Assembly: GCA_013368375.1 (NCBI GenBank)
Contig: JAACJP010000014.1
Location: forward strand, 62,001 to 126,000
Direction: 5' to 3'
DNA from: Tricholomella constricta
Lineage: Eukaryota; Basidiomycota; Agaricomycetes; Agaricales; Lyophyllaceae
Length of the DNA stretch: 64,000 nucleotides
Part shown: positions 12,256 to 28,973 of the stretch, one piece after another
Layout of the letters: every line of letters starts with the position of its first letter
Numbering within the stretch: the first letter of the stretch is position 1
Notes under the pieces: model-generated
The model's input: the letters and a program-made list of their open reading frames with translations, nothing else
The model's database searches: none
Told to the model about the DNA's origin: nothing
Program-made: the position numbers and the translations under genes

Positions 12256-12497
12256 CGTGAAGGGCGTGAACAGGTCCAAGTCGGAACGAAAATGTCTGCT
12301 TGGTCGCAACCTCTGATCCAAACATCGGCGAAATCAGGTGACTCGGAGCCCGGTCCTTTATTTTTCGGAACTTGTGCGGTGCACTTTGCGTGGGTGGGTT
12401 TGCTGTGGACTGCTGTGTTTTACAGACGCTTCAGCACCCAGGGTGTCATATTAATGTGCCCGAAGACCTTACCCATCTCACGACACATATCCACGAC
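12256..12497. promoter_or_regulatory. shared divergent promoter region (RRF1 / carrier)
   Basis: The 242 bases between the ATG of the ribosome recycling factor (minus) and the ATG of the mitochondrial carrier (plus) must hold both promoters. The plus side has 'ctttatttttcgg' near 12357. No motif is confidently identified. Both products are mitochondrial, so co-expression is plausible but not shown. Confidence 0.45.
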
Positions 12498-13645
12498 ATG
12501 GAAGCCCCTCCCGATGCCTTGAGCAGAGATTCACCCACTATCCGGGCCGTCAAGGATATCACCTTTGGCAGCGTACGTTTTTGCATCGTGAAACTATGAC
12601 AGGGCTAATTTTAAAGCATTTAGATTGCTGGCATGGTGTCAAAGGTCTTTGAACATCCCTTCGATCTTACGAAAGTTCGACTGCAATCGCAAGTCCTGGA
12701 TTCTGCTGCAAGGTTCAGCGGACCTATAGACTGTCTGACCAAAACATGGAAGCATGAGGGAATACGAGGATTATACCGCGTCAGTCAAGATTGGCGCTCC
12801 TCTGACCGTGCATCTCATATATTTTGTCGCAGGGTCTCCCGGCGCCCATTGTAGGGGCTATGGTTGAGAACGCGTCTCTATTCCTTGTATACGGAGAGCT
12901 ACAAAGCGTTATTCGGCGCGTTTCTGGTCGCCCTCTATCACAGGATCCATCATTGCCCCAACTTGCGTTGGCCGCAGCTGGCGCAGGAATGTTTACTAGC
13001 TTTCTCTTGTGCGTCTATTCATCTCCGGCTTCTTCTCCATCTAACAACCATTACAGGACACCTATTGAACTCGTGAAGTGCAAAATGCAAGTTCAAATGC
13101 TCGTAACGCCTACGTCTACTACAGCGAAACTGCCAGGCCCCATATCCGTGCTCGTATCAGTAATTCGAAGCACCGGATTGCGTGGCCTCTGGTTGGGACA
13201 TACCGGCACTCTTATCCGTGAGACTGGTGGTACAGCAGCATGGTTCTCAACCAAGGAATTTATCGCACGCCTGCTCGTCGCGCGCCGACGGCGGGAAAAT
13301 GATGGGAAGCCCCTTCCCCTTACATCTTCTGGTGCTGTCCAACTCCATCCTTGGGAATCTGCGCTGTCCGGAGCGTGCGCTGGAGCAGCATTCAACCTTG
13401 CGTTGTTCCCTGCTGATACCGTGAAGAGCGCGATGCAGACAGAAGAGGAGCTCCGGCCGACGAAGGCGTCTGTTGGAGGGAAACCGATACCCAAAGCCTC
13501 ATTCTTCGGAACGGCGAAGGCCATGTACAGGGCACAGGGTATACGGGGGCTTTATGCTGGATGTGGAATCACCGTTGCTCGGTCAATCCCCAGCAGTGCC
13601 ATCATTTTCTTGATTTACGACGGCCTAAGTAAGCATTTTGCATAG
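12498..13645 (+). CDS. mitochondrial carrier, ornithine (ORT1/AmcA) type
   Basis: Inner-membrane solute carrier, probably exchanging ornithine/arginine across the mitochondrial membrane. Exons: 12498-12572, 12624-12779, 12833-13008, 13057-13645; 996 nt, 331 aa. All three SLC25 signatures are present, one per repeat: 'HPFDLTKVRLQ', 'TPIELVKCKMQ' and 'FPADTVKSAMQTE'. The third is characteristic of fungal ornithine carriers. Repeat-linking motifs 'HEGIRGLYR', 'STGLRGLWLGHTGTLIRE' and 'AQGIRGLYAGCGITVARSIPSSA' are intact, the last ending in the substrate-contact region. The N-terminal 25 residues are polar and lie before the first helix. Substrate assignment rests on the family resemblance; basic amino acid versus ornithine preference cannot be settled here. 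Confidence 0.88.
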
Positions 13646-14958
13646 AGTATTGGTCTTCTTGGAACTAGACATGTATTGTAGTACTTACCTGTCATTAGCA
13701 ATGTATTGGACTTGATAGACTCACATAGAGGAGCTGAGGTGACATCTAATGTCGAGAGGCGTCGTGGAATTGTGTCTGGCATGCGTGACCAAATACCGAA
13801 TCGTACAATGAGTAATGTGTGCTAGTCATGTGCTCTCACAATGCCCTCTCAACCACTGCCAGTACATTTCAGGTGTTACAGGCTTCAGCTTCTCAGTCCA
13901 CTTCGACCTGAAGGCCGCGAGGATGCAATGGCTTCATCTGGGTCCGAATCGTCCCTTTTCGATGGTCAGCCTGGGATCATAGACCGAAATTAGCACTCCA
14001 CCAACCTTCATCTTATGGGTAACGGGTTCTCCAGACGATACTCATTTCTTTCGATTCTACACGGATCTGTGCCGCTCTTGTGATCTACCAAATTTCAACG
14101 GAGTCTCTACGCCGGCACGCGCTTTGTGCGTGTTTGAGGATACTGGTTCCAAAGGGAACTCACGGGCACAGCACCCTGAATGCTAAAACTGCTGCTTTGT
14201 CAGGACAGCAGCCTCGACGGCACTGCTCCAGCTGTATTTCGGAACAACTCTTGCCGCGTCAACGCTCTTGTGTGTCACTTCACGGGCTCTTTCGTATTCG
14301 CTGCCTGCCTGAAGTGCTTACTTGACTTGTGTGTCCTATACTTAGTTTGGCATAACCTTGGAAATTGCTCAGTCAAATGACCTCGGTCGGGATGTCATTT
14401 TACAGCTGGGTTCGGCGTGATAAATGAAGGAGCATACAATGAGCAACACTATTCTACTCCACTCTCAGGCTTGGATCCTGAACTTCAAATTACGCCACCG
14501 CAGTCACCGAAGTTTCTGTTCGCTCAAGGTATACCCAGTTCTACGACAATGGCGAATTCTTGTGTCGACAACGCAATGTCTCGTTCAAGTCTCTATGACA
14601 ATCCTACGACCGTAATAGAAGTTCGCTTAACTGGCATTGAATTTTTTTTTCGATTCTCGCGCCTGTGACGATTGACGGACATATGCTTAATATCTCTTTA
14701 CTCTCTCGTCTGCCGGGCATGTTCCATAGATCCTGCTCCTTCCTAGTGCTCTCTTCGCTACGGTAGTAAACCTGCTCCGAGCGGTGCCGAATCGCGTCCT
14801 GCCACCCAATAACCTGCCAAAGTCCCTGGACTTAGCCAGTTGTGTTCTTACTCGCTATTCTGGTTAAGCCAGTAAGTTTGGTTTCGTCTATTTAAGCCGT
14901 CGGTGGTGGCTTTGCTTTTCAGCATCCAAATATCCTCGCCAAACTCAATTGCTACGCC
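13646..14958. other. 1.3-kb intergenic region
   Basis: No gene supported. The last part is the promoter of the first carbonic anhydrase: a TATA-like 'ctatttaagc' lies at about 14888-14897, roughly 65 bases before the ATG, followed by a pyrimidine-rich leader. Confidence 0.4.
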
Positions 14959-15826
14959 ATGCATCTCGCTGCTTCATTGATCTTCGCCGCACTCTTCACC
15001 TGCCTCCCTGTCAGTTCGATTTGCGTACAGGATGGAGCGCTCCACACCCGCGATCACGCCGGTTTCACTTATACGGGCGAAACGGGTCCCTTGGGCTGGA
15101 CTAAACCGAAACACAACAAACTATGCTCCACCGGCAAACATCAGTCCCCCATAAACCTCGTCGCTGCCAACGCCATGTCAACCAAGGAGAGTCTGACAAT
15201 AGACATCTCGGACGTCGACTCGGGCGAATTGGAGAACACCGGCCATAGCTTGCAAGTGAAGGCCAAAGGAACCGTGAAGCTGGGGGAGCAAGAGTACGCT
15301 TTATCCCAATTTCATTTCCACACTCCGTCGGAGCATCGAGTCGACGACGAATACTACCCCCTGGAGATGCACATGGTTTTCACTCGTGGTAAATATCCCT
15401 CGATTTGTATGCATTCTCTTCGCTCACTGTCCAGCTGTAGATTCGGGCAAGAAGCTGTTGGTCCTCGGCACCCTCTTCGAGGTGACCAAAGACTCTTCAA
15501 TCGATCTCATTGCTACGCTGGCGAAAAGCGCTAAGGAACTTACCGACACGAAGAAGACGGCGACAACCGAAAAATTGGTCTTCAGCGGAATCAAAGCCCA
15601 TTTCGATTCTGCAAGCAATACCCTATATAAATACGAGGGCTCGCTGACGACACCGCCTTGCACTGAAGGAGTCACCTGGATCATCGTAAAGCAGACTCTT
15701 TCAGTCAACGTGGATGATTTCCTGACGTTCAAGAACGTCATGAAATTCAATTCGAGATACACCCAGAACACCCTGGGCAGAAACAATCTCATCACCGTCG
15801 CAAAGAACAATTACCCGAAAGCTTAA
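14959..15826 (+). CDS. secreted alpha-carbonic anhydrase (copy 1)
   Basis: Hydrates CO2 to bicarbonate using a His3-bound zinc. Exons 14959-15388 and 15441-15826; 816 nt, 271 aa. A hydrophobic signal peptide (residues about 1-20, 'MHLAASLIFAALFTCLPVSS') targets it to the secretory pathway. Catalytic elements: 'GKHQSPINL', 'QFHFHTPSEH' (two zinc His) and 'PLEMHMVF' (third zinc His), then after the intron 'YEGSLTTPPCTEGVTWIIV' (substrate-pocket Thr-Thr) and 'FNSRYTQNT'. The single intron falls just after the third zinc ligand, with a GTAAAT donor and a GTAG acceptor. It sits 0.9 kb upstream of a second copy in the same orientation. Confidence 0.92.
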
Positions 15827-16699
15827 TTTGGAATATTCTGCCGCTGATTATGTGTGTGAATCTTCTGGCAATCGTTTTACACAACGCTAACATGGCTGTT
15901 AGGATGGAAGGCTTACTCGCGCGGTAGAAGTACCTTCTGCATTTCCTGTGTATAGTTCTTTCAACGGTCCAATGTAAAGTCTGAATGGCCCTAAGTCTGG
16001 GCGTGAGCGCCATAAATATGGCTCATAGCAATACTCACTGCTTTCAAGCGAACATTTCGTATAAGTGACGCGTCATACAGTCCCAATTTAGGGGCGAGAA
16101 CGCGATTTGCACGTGACCGCGTTCTTGCAAACTTTCTCATCGACCACATCTCAAGCGGCCAAATATCTACGCCGCATGCTGTATCACTGGTCCGCAGGTA
16201 CCCCAGTTTCAAGGGCTATTGTCTCAAACCTCGTTACGGCAACGAGTAAGCCAGCGTGAGTGTCTAACCTGACGTCCGATTCGTCCCGGGTCCTTGTCTT
16301 CACGGTTGCGTCGACTTGGGATATCTCGGGAGAGGGGCCATTCAATTCAAATTAAGCCACCACTGGTTTCCTTGTGTCGTAATGAACGCTCGAAGCTCGC
16401 AGGCCAACATTTCTACTGTCAAAACCCTGCTCCTTGTCAGCAATTTGTCTCCCCGGAACGACAAGTCTATTGAATACACATCTGTTTTCAGCATTTTTTT
16501 CTGATCTCGAGGCGACACGATGCGCGGTGTTACCCACAACATGGCAGCCTCATACTACAATCGAAGGACGAAGACTTCTCGTGATGCCGCTAGACTCAAG
16601 CTCATCCTTACGAAACAATGTGTGATAACGGCGATACGGATTTCTCCTGCGATTGTCGTTCATTTAAAGCGAGGCTCAAACTTCAATCGCAGTCTCACA
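15827..16699. other. spacer between the two carbonic anhydrase genes
   Basis: About 870 bases, presumed 3' region of copy 1 and promoter of copy 2. Open frames overlapping the start of copy 2 (from about 16520) extend its frame upstream, but the translated sequence there is not signal-peptide-like, so I place the start at 16700. No other gene seen. Confidence 0.4.
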
Positions 16700-17586
16700 A
16701 TGTACTCCTTACCCATCCTCTTCGGTGTCTTCATCGCTTCCCTGGCTGTCGCCTCCCCTGAAACAGACATACCATCTCAACAAGAATTCCTCATCGCCAA
16801 TGACGAATCACTCTCCCCTGCGCACTTTGGCTACACAGGAGTCAAAGGTCCAATAGGTTGGGCTGGCCTTAGTCCCAACAACGCTCTATGCTCCACCGGC
16901 TCGTGGCAGTCGCCTATCAATTTAAATGCATCGATTGGGCCACCAGCAGTCAATCCCAAAGTCCGGATCCCTGATGGCTACGGTGACTTTGAGAACTTGG
17001 GCACCACCGTCGAGGTCCCTGCTGTTGGCCAAACCTATTTTGGCGGCAAACTCTACCAATTGCAACAATTTCACTTCCATACCCCCTCCGAGCATCGCAT
17101 TAACGAAGAGTACTTCCCTCTTGAAATTCATCTGGTCCACCAAGCTTCCGGCGAGTGCCGTAGAACAGCCTGTTCACTTTTGCATCTCTAATACTGGAAA
17201 AATGTTCTACAGATGGTTCAAGGCTTGTCCTGGCCGCCGTGTTCGAAATAACGACGAACGGGGCGACGACGCAGCTCGTCAGTACCCTCGCGAGGCAGAT
17301 TCACAAGATCGCCGTTCCCGGCTCCAAGACACGGGTATATGGCCTCAGGGGCGGAGAAATCATCTCTGTCTTCCAGAATTATCGGCTGTACCAGTATTAT
17401 GGTTCCTTGACAACGCCACCTTGCAGCGAGGGCATCATATGGCTCGTTGCACAGGCCCCACTCCCGCTAGACGTGGGCAGCTACCTCGCATTCAAGAGGG
17501 TCCTCAAGTTCAACTCGAGATACACCCAGAACACACCCGGGCTGGAAAACCTCATTAAGGTCGCTGCATCGCAGTTGCCGAAATGA
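16700..17586 (+). CDS. secreted alpha-carbonic anhydrase (copy 2)
   Basis: Paralogue of the preceding gene. Exons 16700-17150 and 17213-17586; 825 nt, 274 aa. Signal peptide at residues about 1-19 ('MYSLPILFGVFIASLAVAS'). Catalytic elements: 'GSWQSPINL', 'QFHFHTPSEH', 'PLEIHLV', 'YYGSLTTPPCSEGIIWLV', 'FNSRYTQNT'. All zinc ligands and the Thr-Thr pocket are present. The intron is at the same protein position as in copy 1, but the only boundary that keeps frame is a GC donor (GCGAGT at 17151) with a CAG acceptor at 17212. A GT donor at 17155 would give the wrong frame. The ATG at 16700 was chosen because it directly precedes the signal peptide. Confidence 0.9.
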
Positions 17587-17965
17587 ACGTATTCACATCT
17601 AGTATCCCGTACGTATCATTTTTAATTCATAGAGAAGTACGACATATTAAATGTATGGTGCGCCAGATGCCTGGAGTATCTTTCTGTCTACGCTTTCAGG
17701 ATCTTGTAGTAGTTCGTTCTATATCGACTCCACTATAAACTTTACATAGTCAACTGCTTGTGGAAGATTTATTTTCCTTCATCACCTCTGAACCCTATGG
17801 CCTTGATTTTGAATGCCCGTGTCAAGGAGAAGCAAGCCTCCCTGGCATCGATTTTACTTCAAGTTCGGGGGAATGACAAAGATAAGATAAGATGCTCCGA
17901 TCATCTAATCGATTCGAAATTTTTATCACGAAAGGTTTTCCTTGCACCTTGCACTGTTCAGGACA

Positions 17966-20624
<2,659 letters not shown>

Positions 20625-20854
20625 GGGACGTGAGGCTTGAAAAAGACGTGGAATGAAATGAATCTATGTCGAATAAACAAAATGTATTACACGGAAACTG
20701 ACTGTACATGGCGAGAAACCCTGTTTATGTTGTCCAGTTGGCTCTCCTTACTGTTTCTAAGAGGTATTAGGTGATCGACAATCTTATCTTGATTGAAAGC
20801 CACGTGGAAACGCAAAAGTTGGGCAGCGTCATTTCTTAAGTTATCTTCGACGGC

Positions 20855-23993
<3,139 letters not shown>

Positions 23994-26770
23994 ATCCATG
24001 TAAAGGAAATTTTGTATAGATTTATCGGATGCTTGTAAGTCGTTGCACACGCCATCAAGCGGTCAGAGTCTCTGTTGGTTGAATTTCGAGACCTGGAGGA
24101 TGTGACCATATCAGATATCTGAACAGCTTTTCGTTCCTAAACAGAGAAACGATTACCCTTTACTTCCGTTACGTCTCTGATACTCTTCAGTTGGTCTGCG
24201 GATCGATGATTATCATCCTTCCAAGTGATGATTGTGTGTTGCTGGAGGAACAAGTGATCGTGAGCGTTAAGCAGGCAGATTTGGAAATTCTGCCATAACA
24301 CTTACAACATGTATTCCATCTTCGGATAGAGGCATTCGAGATCGGAAGATCTCAAAGGCAGAAAGATTTGGATTATAGAGATCGTCACCGTGAAGTTGGT
24401 CACGCAAGCCTTCTCTTGAAATCAACCTGCCGAAAAAGTCAGATTCAACCTCTTGCGGACTTGCGATAAAAGCTTCACATGCTCATTACCGAGAGCACGT
24501 AGACTGCGGAGGCGTTCGCTTCAGGAAAATTGCACAACAGAATGTACGAAAAATTACGGACGTTGCGAGCTCGGTCACGGTAGAAGGAAGATCATACTAC
24601 ATGTATACCAAGAGATCAGTAACTAGCTCAAGGAAGAAATGGTCTAAATTCACTCACAAGATGAACGTATTGGGGATGAATTAGAGCTGGTAGAGGTTGC
24701 CAGTAAAGGAGTGTTGCATCAGTATCAAGTTCATCAACGCAGCAATGCTGGAAACAGGGCTCTGGTTGGTAAAGGCAATCAGGTATATCTCCAATAGACA
24801 TACCTTGTGGCAGCTCCTCGATTGATAGCATATGTAATCATTTTGCTGAGGACGCTGTTGCTCCTAAACCTTTGCCAACGGATCTGAACACATCGCAAAA
24901 TAAACATTGAGAGCCCACCAACCTCTTGATACTGGGCCTTGATGAATGGAGCAGCCAGCAAAGCATAAGAGTGATCACAACGTCGCATGCTACAGTGCTT
25001 CCAGCCTGAGTGGATGTTATTCTCTGAACGTGACTGATTACGATTTGATTCGGAATTCTTCTGTACGGTGCACGCACCGTTGTTGTCGAGAGACGATGGA
25101 CCCTTTCAACGCGAAACCTTCGAGCAAATTAGCCGTAAAATAAGTAAATCTCGGCTGCAACACCTAGACAAGGCTTGTCTGAGCTATATTGGGGATCAGT
25201 AAAATGACTGAAGGGAAACAGTGTGGCGAGCGACTGATTCCAAATGCTGCAAAATTCGGGACCTGCTCAACACTGAGCCGGCTATGATCAACGGACTCAA
25301 TGAATCACCGATCTGCAGACCTGCCAGTATTATCTCGTACAGATCTAAGTGGCGTGGAATTGAACTAATTCAAGAAGGCCATTTACCACGGGAGCCGTGC
25401 ACATGAACTTTCTTCCGTCCTCCGCAACCGTGTATGCAGCAGTTCGATATTTGGACCGCCGACAGATAAGAATCAAAATTACCACTCACAGGCTCAAATC
25501 TGGGGAGCAAAAAGACCTGGAGGAAGGTGCAATTGAGCAGTGATAGGCTTTGTTAGGCCAAAAAGGCTCACATTTGTGCCGTGAAAGCAGTTAGGCACTG
25601 GGTCACCAATGAGCAGGACTTTGGGTGTGGTTTCAAAACATCTCAACGTACAAGAGAATGGACTGAAAACAGGCAGATAAGCCCCGAGGCCAGCTCGGCG
25701 AAAGTTCAACTCACATTCGCCTTTGCCAACGCACTGTCCGCGGCGCTATGTTAATGAAAATACTGCATGACCATGAGCTGGAAAAAAATAGTATCAGTCA
25801 CAATGTTATTCAAGGAATTATTGAGGCCTTACCAATCCTACACCATGCAATCTAGCGGGCACGTCGATGAGCAAGGGAAGGGTGGCAGATAAGATCCGAC
25901 TAATTACACCGCGTTGAAAATTCAGGCTATCATTTGACAGCCCCATGTCTCCGTGAATGTAGGTGAATACGGCATAGTTGCGCTCTGCGGTCACAATACG
26001 ACCTTATTTATATGATTACCTGCCAGGGATAAACGACAAAAACAATGGAATATCTCACCTTACCCGTTTCAAGCCGTATGCATCTGATCAGAATTGATCA
26101 TTGTAGAAGGTTGATAGCTCGGTAGAAATGGCACAGCGCGGAACGGCAGTCTAGTCCGTGTTTGCATCATTCAGGATTCAGGATTTGCCAGTGTGACGTG
26201 CTTTAGTCTCTCCTAGCAGACACCATCAGTGTTCTCTCCTAGAAAGACACTATCAGTGTTTTCTCCGTTTTGTAGACGTCCCTGTAGTGTCGGCCAGAGT
26301 CACGACAATGAACACGCTAACGCGTCCGAGTCGGTCAGGATTTCTGTCAACACATGACTGAGCGGTCCCCATCACAATCAGCAGGACGTGCGTTTGTCCG
26401 CCTCGTCGGTCCTAGATGCAATGATGCCATTCCTTCTATTCACCTCAAACAAGTAGAAAATCTTACAAATATTTCCCCTGCTTCAGCATAGTCCCACTTT
26501 GCGAAGAATCTTTGCGATGTTCGTATCGGAAAGAGCGCAGTCGTTGAAAATGTTGACGAGCTTGAGGGTCGGCTGCATTGTTGAAACAGACCAGTGCAGA
26601 CCTTGGACATACCTGCAACAGAAATCGATTGTCATATAGACGCTGCTCGCACGGACAACTCGGATCTCACCAGAATGCGTATACATAATTCATACGTAAC
26701 TAGGTAACTAGAATGTTCCAATGGCTCTGGTGAAAGTTGTACTGGATCACTGACAGCGAGCAATAATCCA
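23994..26770. other. 2.8-kb gene-poor tract
   Basis: Short frames only; none has a recognisable domain, signal peptide or coherent splice chain. A small tandem repeat occurs at 26207-26259 (listed). Sequence near 26483-26700 on the minus strand shows short protein-like frames that could be a 3' extension or relic of the neighbouring APH-like gene, but this is not supportable. Confidence 0.35.
26207..26259. repeat. two-copy tandem repeat, about 26 bp
   Basis: Units 26207-26232 and 26233-26259 both begin 'tctctcctag' and end 'atcagtgt', differing by a few substitutions and one extra base. It is too small to assign a role. Confidence 0.5.
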
Positions 26771-27625
26771 TCACCGAGGAAAAGACGCCTCCGTTGCGAC
26801 AACGAGGGCATGTTCACACTCTAACTCTTTGTGATACTTGAAAGCAGAGTTTTCATACAGAGCGGCATGCCACGTTGAACCGGGAAACTGATAGCCACGA
26901 ACCGCCATCGTAGTATAGTCCCAATATTCCGGAAGCCATCCTGCACACTCCCAATCGATAATTCCAGAAAGACGCCCGTCCTTAACCAGGACATTATGTC
27001 GATAAAGGTCGCCGTGAGCAAAGATGATAGAGTGAGGAATTTCCTCAAGCAGCTTCACTTTCCTTGTTTCTTCGTCAAAGAGGGCCTCGTTGACTTTCCG
27101 AAAATTCGGGTCTCGGGCAGAAATGAGATATCGGAGGAAGTCAGCTTTGTCGGTGCAAGGAGGGATGACGCCTTCACAGGTTCGAAAACTTTTGATGTAG
27201 GTCCCAGTTATGGAGGAGATTTGCGGACTGCGGGGATTTTGGCATGCACGAAGGCGAAGGAGGCATAGATGCAATTGGTCCATGATGGTAGAGCGTTCCG
27301 CATCAGATAGATTGTACCAGACCTGTGACAGTTGGTCGCCAGGTATATATGTCATCCAAATAGACCCGCCCGTTCCAGATCCATCGTCACCGTAAGAAAG
27401 GACGCGCGGAACTGGGAGTCCAAGGGCATGGGCAAGGGACATGGAAAGTGCTTCTTCCTCCCGGGTGCGCTCGGTCCATTTGATGATTGTGTTGAATGGA
27501 AGGACATAGATATCGGGACTGTCGAAATAGGGATATTGTATACGGCGGAAATCACAGTATCGAATATACCAGGAAGAGACTCTGAGAAGAATCTCCGCAT
27601 GGAAGAAACCTCGAACTCTGGTCAT
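26771..27625 (-). CDS. aminoglycoside phosphotransferase (APH)-fold kinase-like protein
   Basis: A 284-residue minus-strand frame of the APH/choline-kinase-like superfamily, which is expanded in mushrooms and has mostly unknown small-molecule or protein substrates. Visible elements: 'LPFNTIIKWTER' (ATP-site Lys strand), 'EEEALSMSLAHALGLPVPRVL' (Glu helix and hinge), 'WMTYIPGDQLSQVW', the catalytic loop 'FAHGDLYRHNVLV' (Asp and Asn in place) and the metal-binding 'GIIDWECAGWLPEYWDY'. The ATG at 27625 is the first in frame; an additional upstream exon is possible because similar proteins often start further out. Catalytic residues look intact. It is not a resistance gene in any demonstrable sense. 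Confidence 0.75.
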   Translation of the reverse strand: MTRVRGFFHAEILLRVSSWYIRYCDFRRIQYPYFDSPDIYVLPFNTIIKWTERTREEEALSMSLAHALGLPVPRVLSYGDDGSGTGGSIWMTYIPGDQLSQVWYNLSDAERSTIMDQLHLCLLRLRACQNPRSPQISSITGTYIKSFRTCEGVIPPCTDKADFLRYLISARDPNFRKVNEALFDEETRKVKLLEEIPHSIIFAHGDLYRHNVLVKDGRLSGIIDWECAGWLPEYWDYTTMAVRGYQFPGSTWHAALYENSAFKYHKELECEHALVVATEASFPR

Positions 27626-27990
27626 AAGCCAAGAGCTCTTGGTGGGAATTGTGGGGGTCCTGGGCGCACCCTATAGAAGTATTCACGTCATGGAAATTTC
27701 GCAGAAATAGGCCAGAATGATACTCACCGACATGATAGAGTACCGAGTGAACAAAGACGATGTCTGATTGCAAGAAATTTGGCGTTTAGAACAGGTGTTG
27801 AGTCCTACCTGGAGAATTCAAGATACAGTGAATGTAGTACGTACTCGAAAAACCTTTTCCCTAAGCTATTGAGTGAATAAACGCAAGCCAGTTGTGTAAG
27901 TACAAAGCAACAAGAGACTGTGGCGGGGCCAGGCGGGCACTGTTGACCGGCATTTTCCGCCAAGATCGCCAGCTCCGCGGCCTTCGCCCA

Positions 27991-28539
27991 CTACACAACA
28001 AATACAGAAGAAACCGCAATTGGTCGTGGTTGCACTGCCTTCTCCGCGCTTTCCCATTCCTTCTTTCCAAAATCCTCGACGTGCTCCCATATCTGCTCGT
28101 CCGTTGCCTCCGTACGCAAGTATTCCCTCTCCGCCAACCTGCGTACAATGCCTACGACCCAGGTACGGCAATAGATCGAATTTCCTCGCGAGAGCTCATG
28201 CACCTGGCCATCAAGACTGGTGATAATCTCGTCCACATCCTTGATGGCTGAACTTTGGATAGTGCCGATGTGAAGCAGACCAACGAGAAAGAGGGTGGAC
28301 AGCATATCACCAACGACTTGGTGGTCGGGGATGTATCCTTCGCCAAGATTACGCACATGATACTTTTTCCCTTGGTGGATTAGACGGTGTTTCGCAGCCG
28401 GAGGAAGTGTGCTATTGGGTCGATTGGGCTGAGGGGCGGCGAGAGTCGTGTTATAATGGAGATAGAGACCCCAATGACAGTCGCCGAAATCGGCACGCAT
28501 TGTCATGAAGATGTAAAGCCCACCGGGAACAAGTTCCAT
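27991..28539 (-). CDS. uncharacterised fungal protein
   Basis: A 182-residue minus-strand frame with even amino-acid composition and the look of a folded globular domain: 'GGLYIFMTMRADFGDCHWGLYLHYN', 'YHVRNLGEGYIPDHQ', 'STLFLVGLLHIGTI' and 'CRTWVVGIVRRL'. This resembles a family of small unannotated agaricomycete proteins with an 'HWGLYLH ... YHVRNLG ... CRTWV' pattern, but I cannot name it or its function. The frame is open slightly upstream of the ATG at 28539, so a short 5' exon may be missing. No signal peptide is seen. It lies 365 bases from the APH-like gene in the same orientation. Confidence 0.55.
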   Translation of the reverse strand: MELVPGGLYIFMTMRADFGDCHWGLYLHYNTTLAAPQPNRPNSTLPPAAKHRLIHQGKKYHVRNLGEGYIPDHQVVGDMLSTLFLVGLLHIGTIQSSAIKDVDEIITSLDGQVHELSRGNSIYCRTWVVGIVRRLAEREYLRTEATDEQIWEHVEDFGKKEWESAEKAVQPRPIAVSSVFVV

Positions 28540-28727
28540 GATCGAAGATATAGCGAGTTGGCAGGTGTTGATGTTGCGCAGTATAGTAGGTATGTACTAA
28601 AGTAGCAGAACAACCATGGCAGCATCAAGGCAAAGTCCGATCAAATCGGCGGCTCCAGTACGGTAACTTGCCTTTGGGTCGCAAACCTAATGTATCTGTC
28701 GGGACTACTGGTGATTTCTAAGTGTTA

Positions 28728-28973
28728 CAGCCGTTTTCATAACGATAGACCCCTTCGACTTTTGGTAGGATAACTGTTTGGTTGATCTGTAGGATTACTG
28801 AACCTTCAAAACAAGAATCCTATCAATTTGTGCTCGACAACCCGCCTCCCGCTTTCCTTGTCTGTCAAATTTCAGCAAGGGTTACGTTTCCGGCAAGGCC
28901 GGCATTGCACTTCGATCAACCAAACAACTATCCTACCGAAACTCGAAGGGGTCTATCGTTATGAAAACGGCTG
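28728..28973. mobile_element. MITE with about 60-bp terminal inverted repeats
   Basis: Non-autonomous DNA transposon of 246 bp. The left arm (28728-28787) starts CAGCCGTTTTCATAACGATA and the right arm (about 28914-28973) is its reverse complement with about four mismatches, so the ends can form a long hairpin. The flanks are TA on both sides (28726-28727 and 28974-28975), consistent with a TA target duplication of Tc1/mariner-type transposition. The central roughly 125 bases encode nothing recognisable. It lies in the intergenic region upstream of the uncharacterised gene ending at 28539. Confidence 0.82.

Noticed and set aside
16520..16699. Upstream in-frame extension of carbonic anhydrase copy 2
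   Set aside because: It would place about 60 basic, non-hydrophobic residues before a perfect signal peptide; it is more likely 5' untranslated sequence.
28728..28973. Harbinger (TTA/TAA) origin for the MITE
   Set aside because: The flanking trinucleotides are TTA on the left and TAA on the right, which are not direct repeats; only TA is duplicated, fitting Tc1/mariner better.
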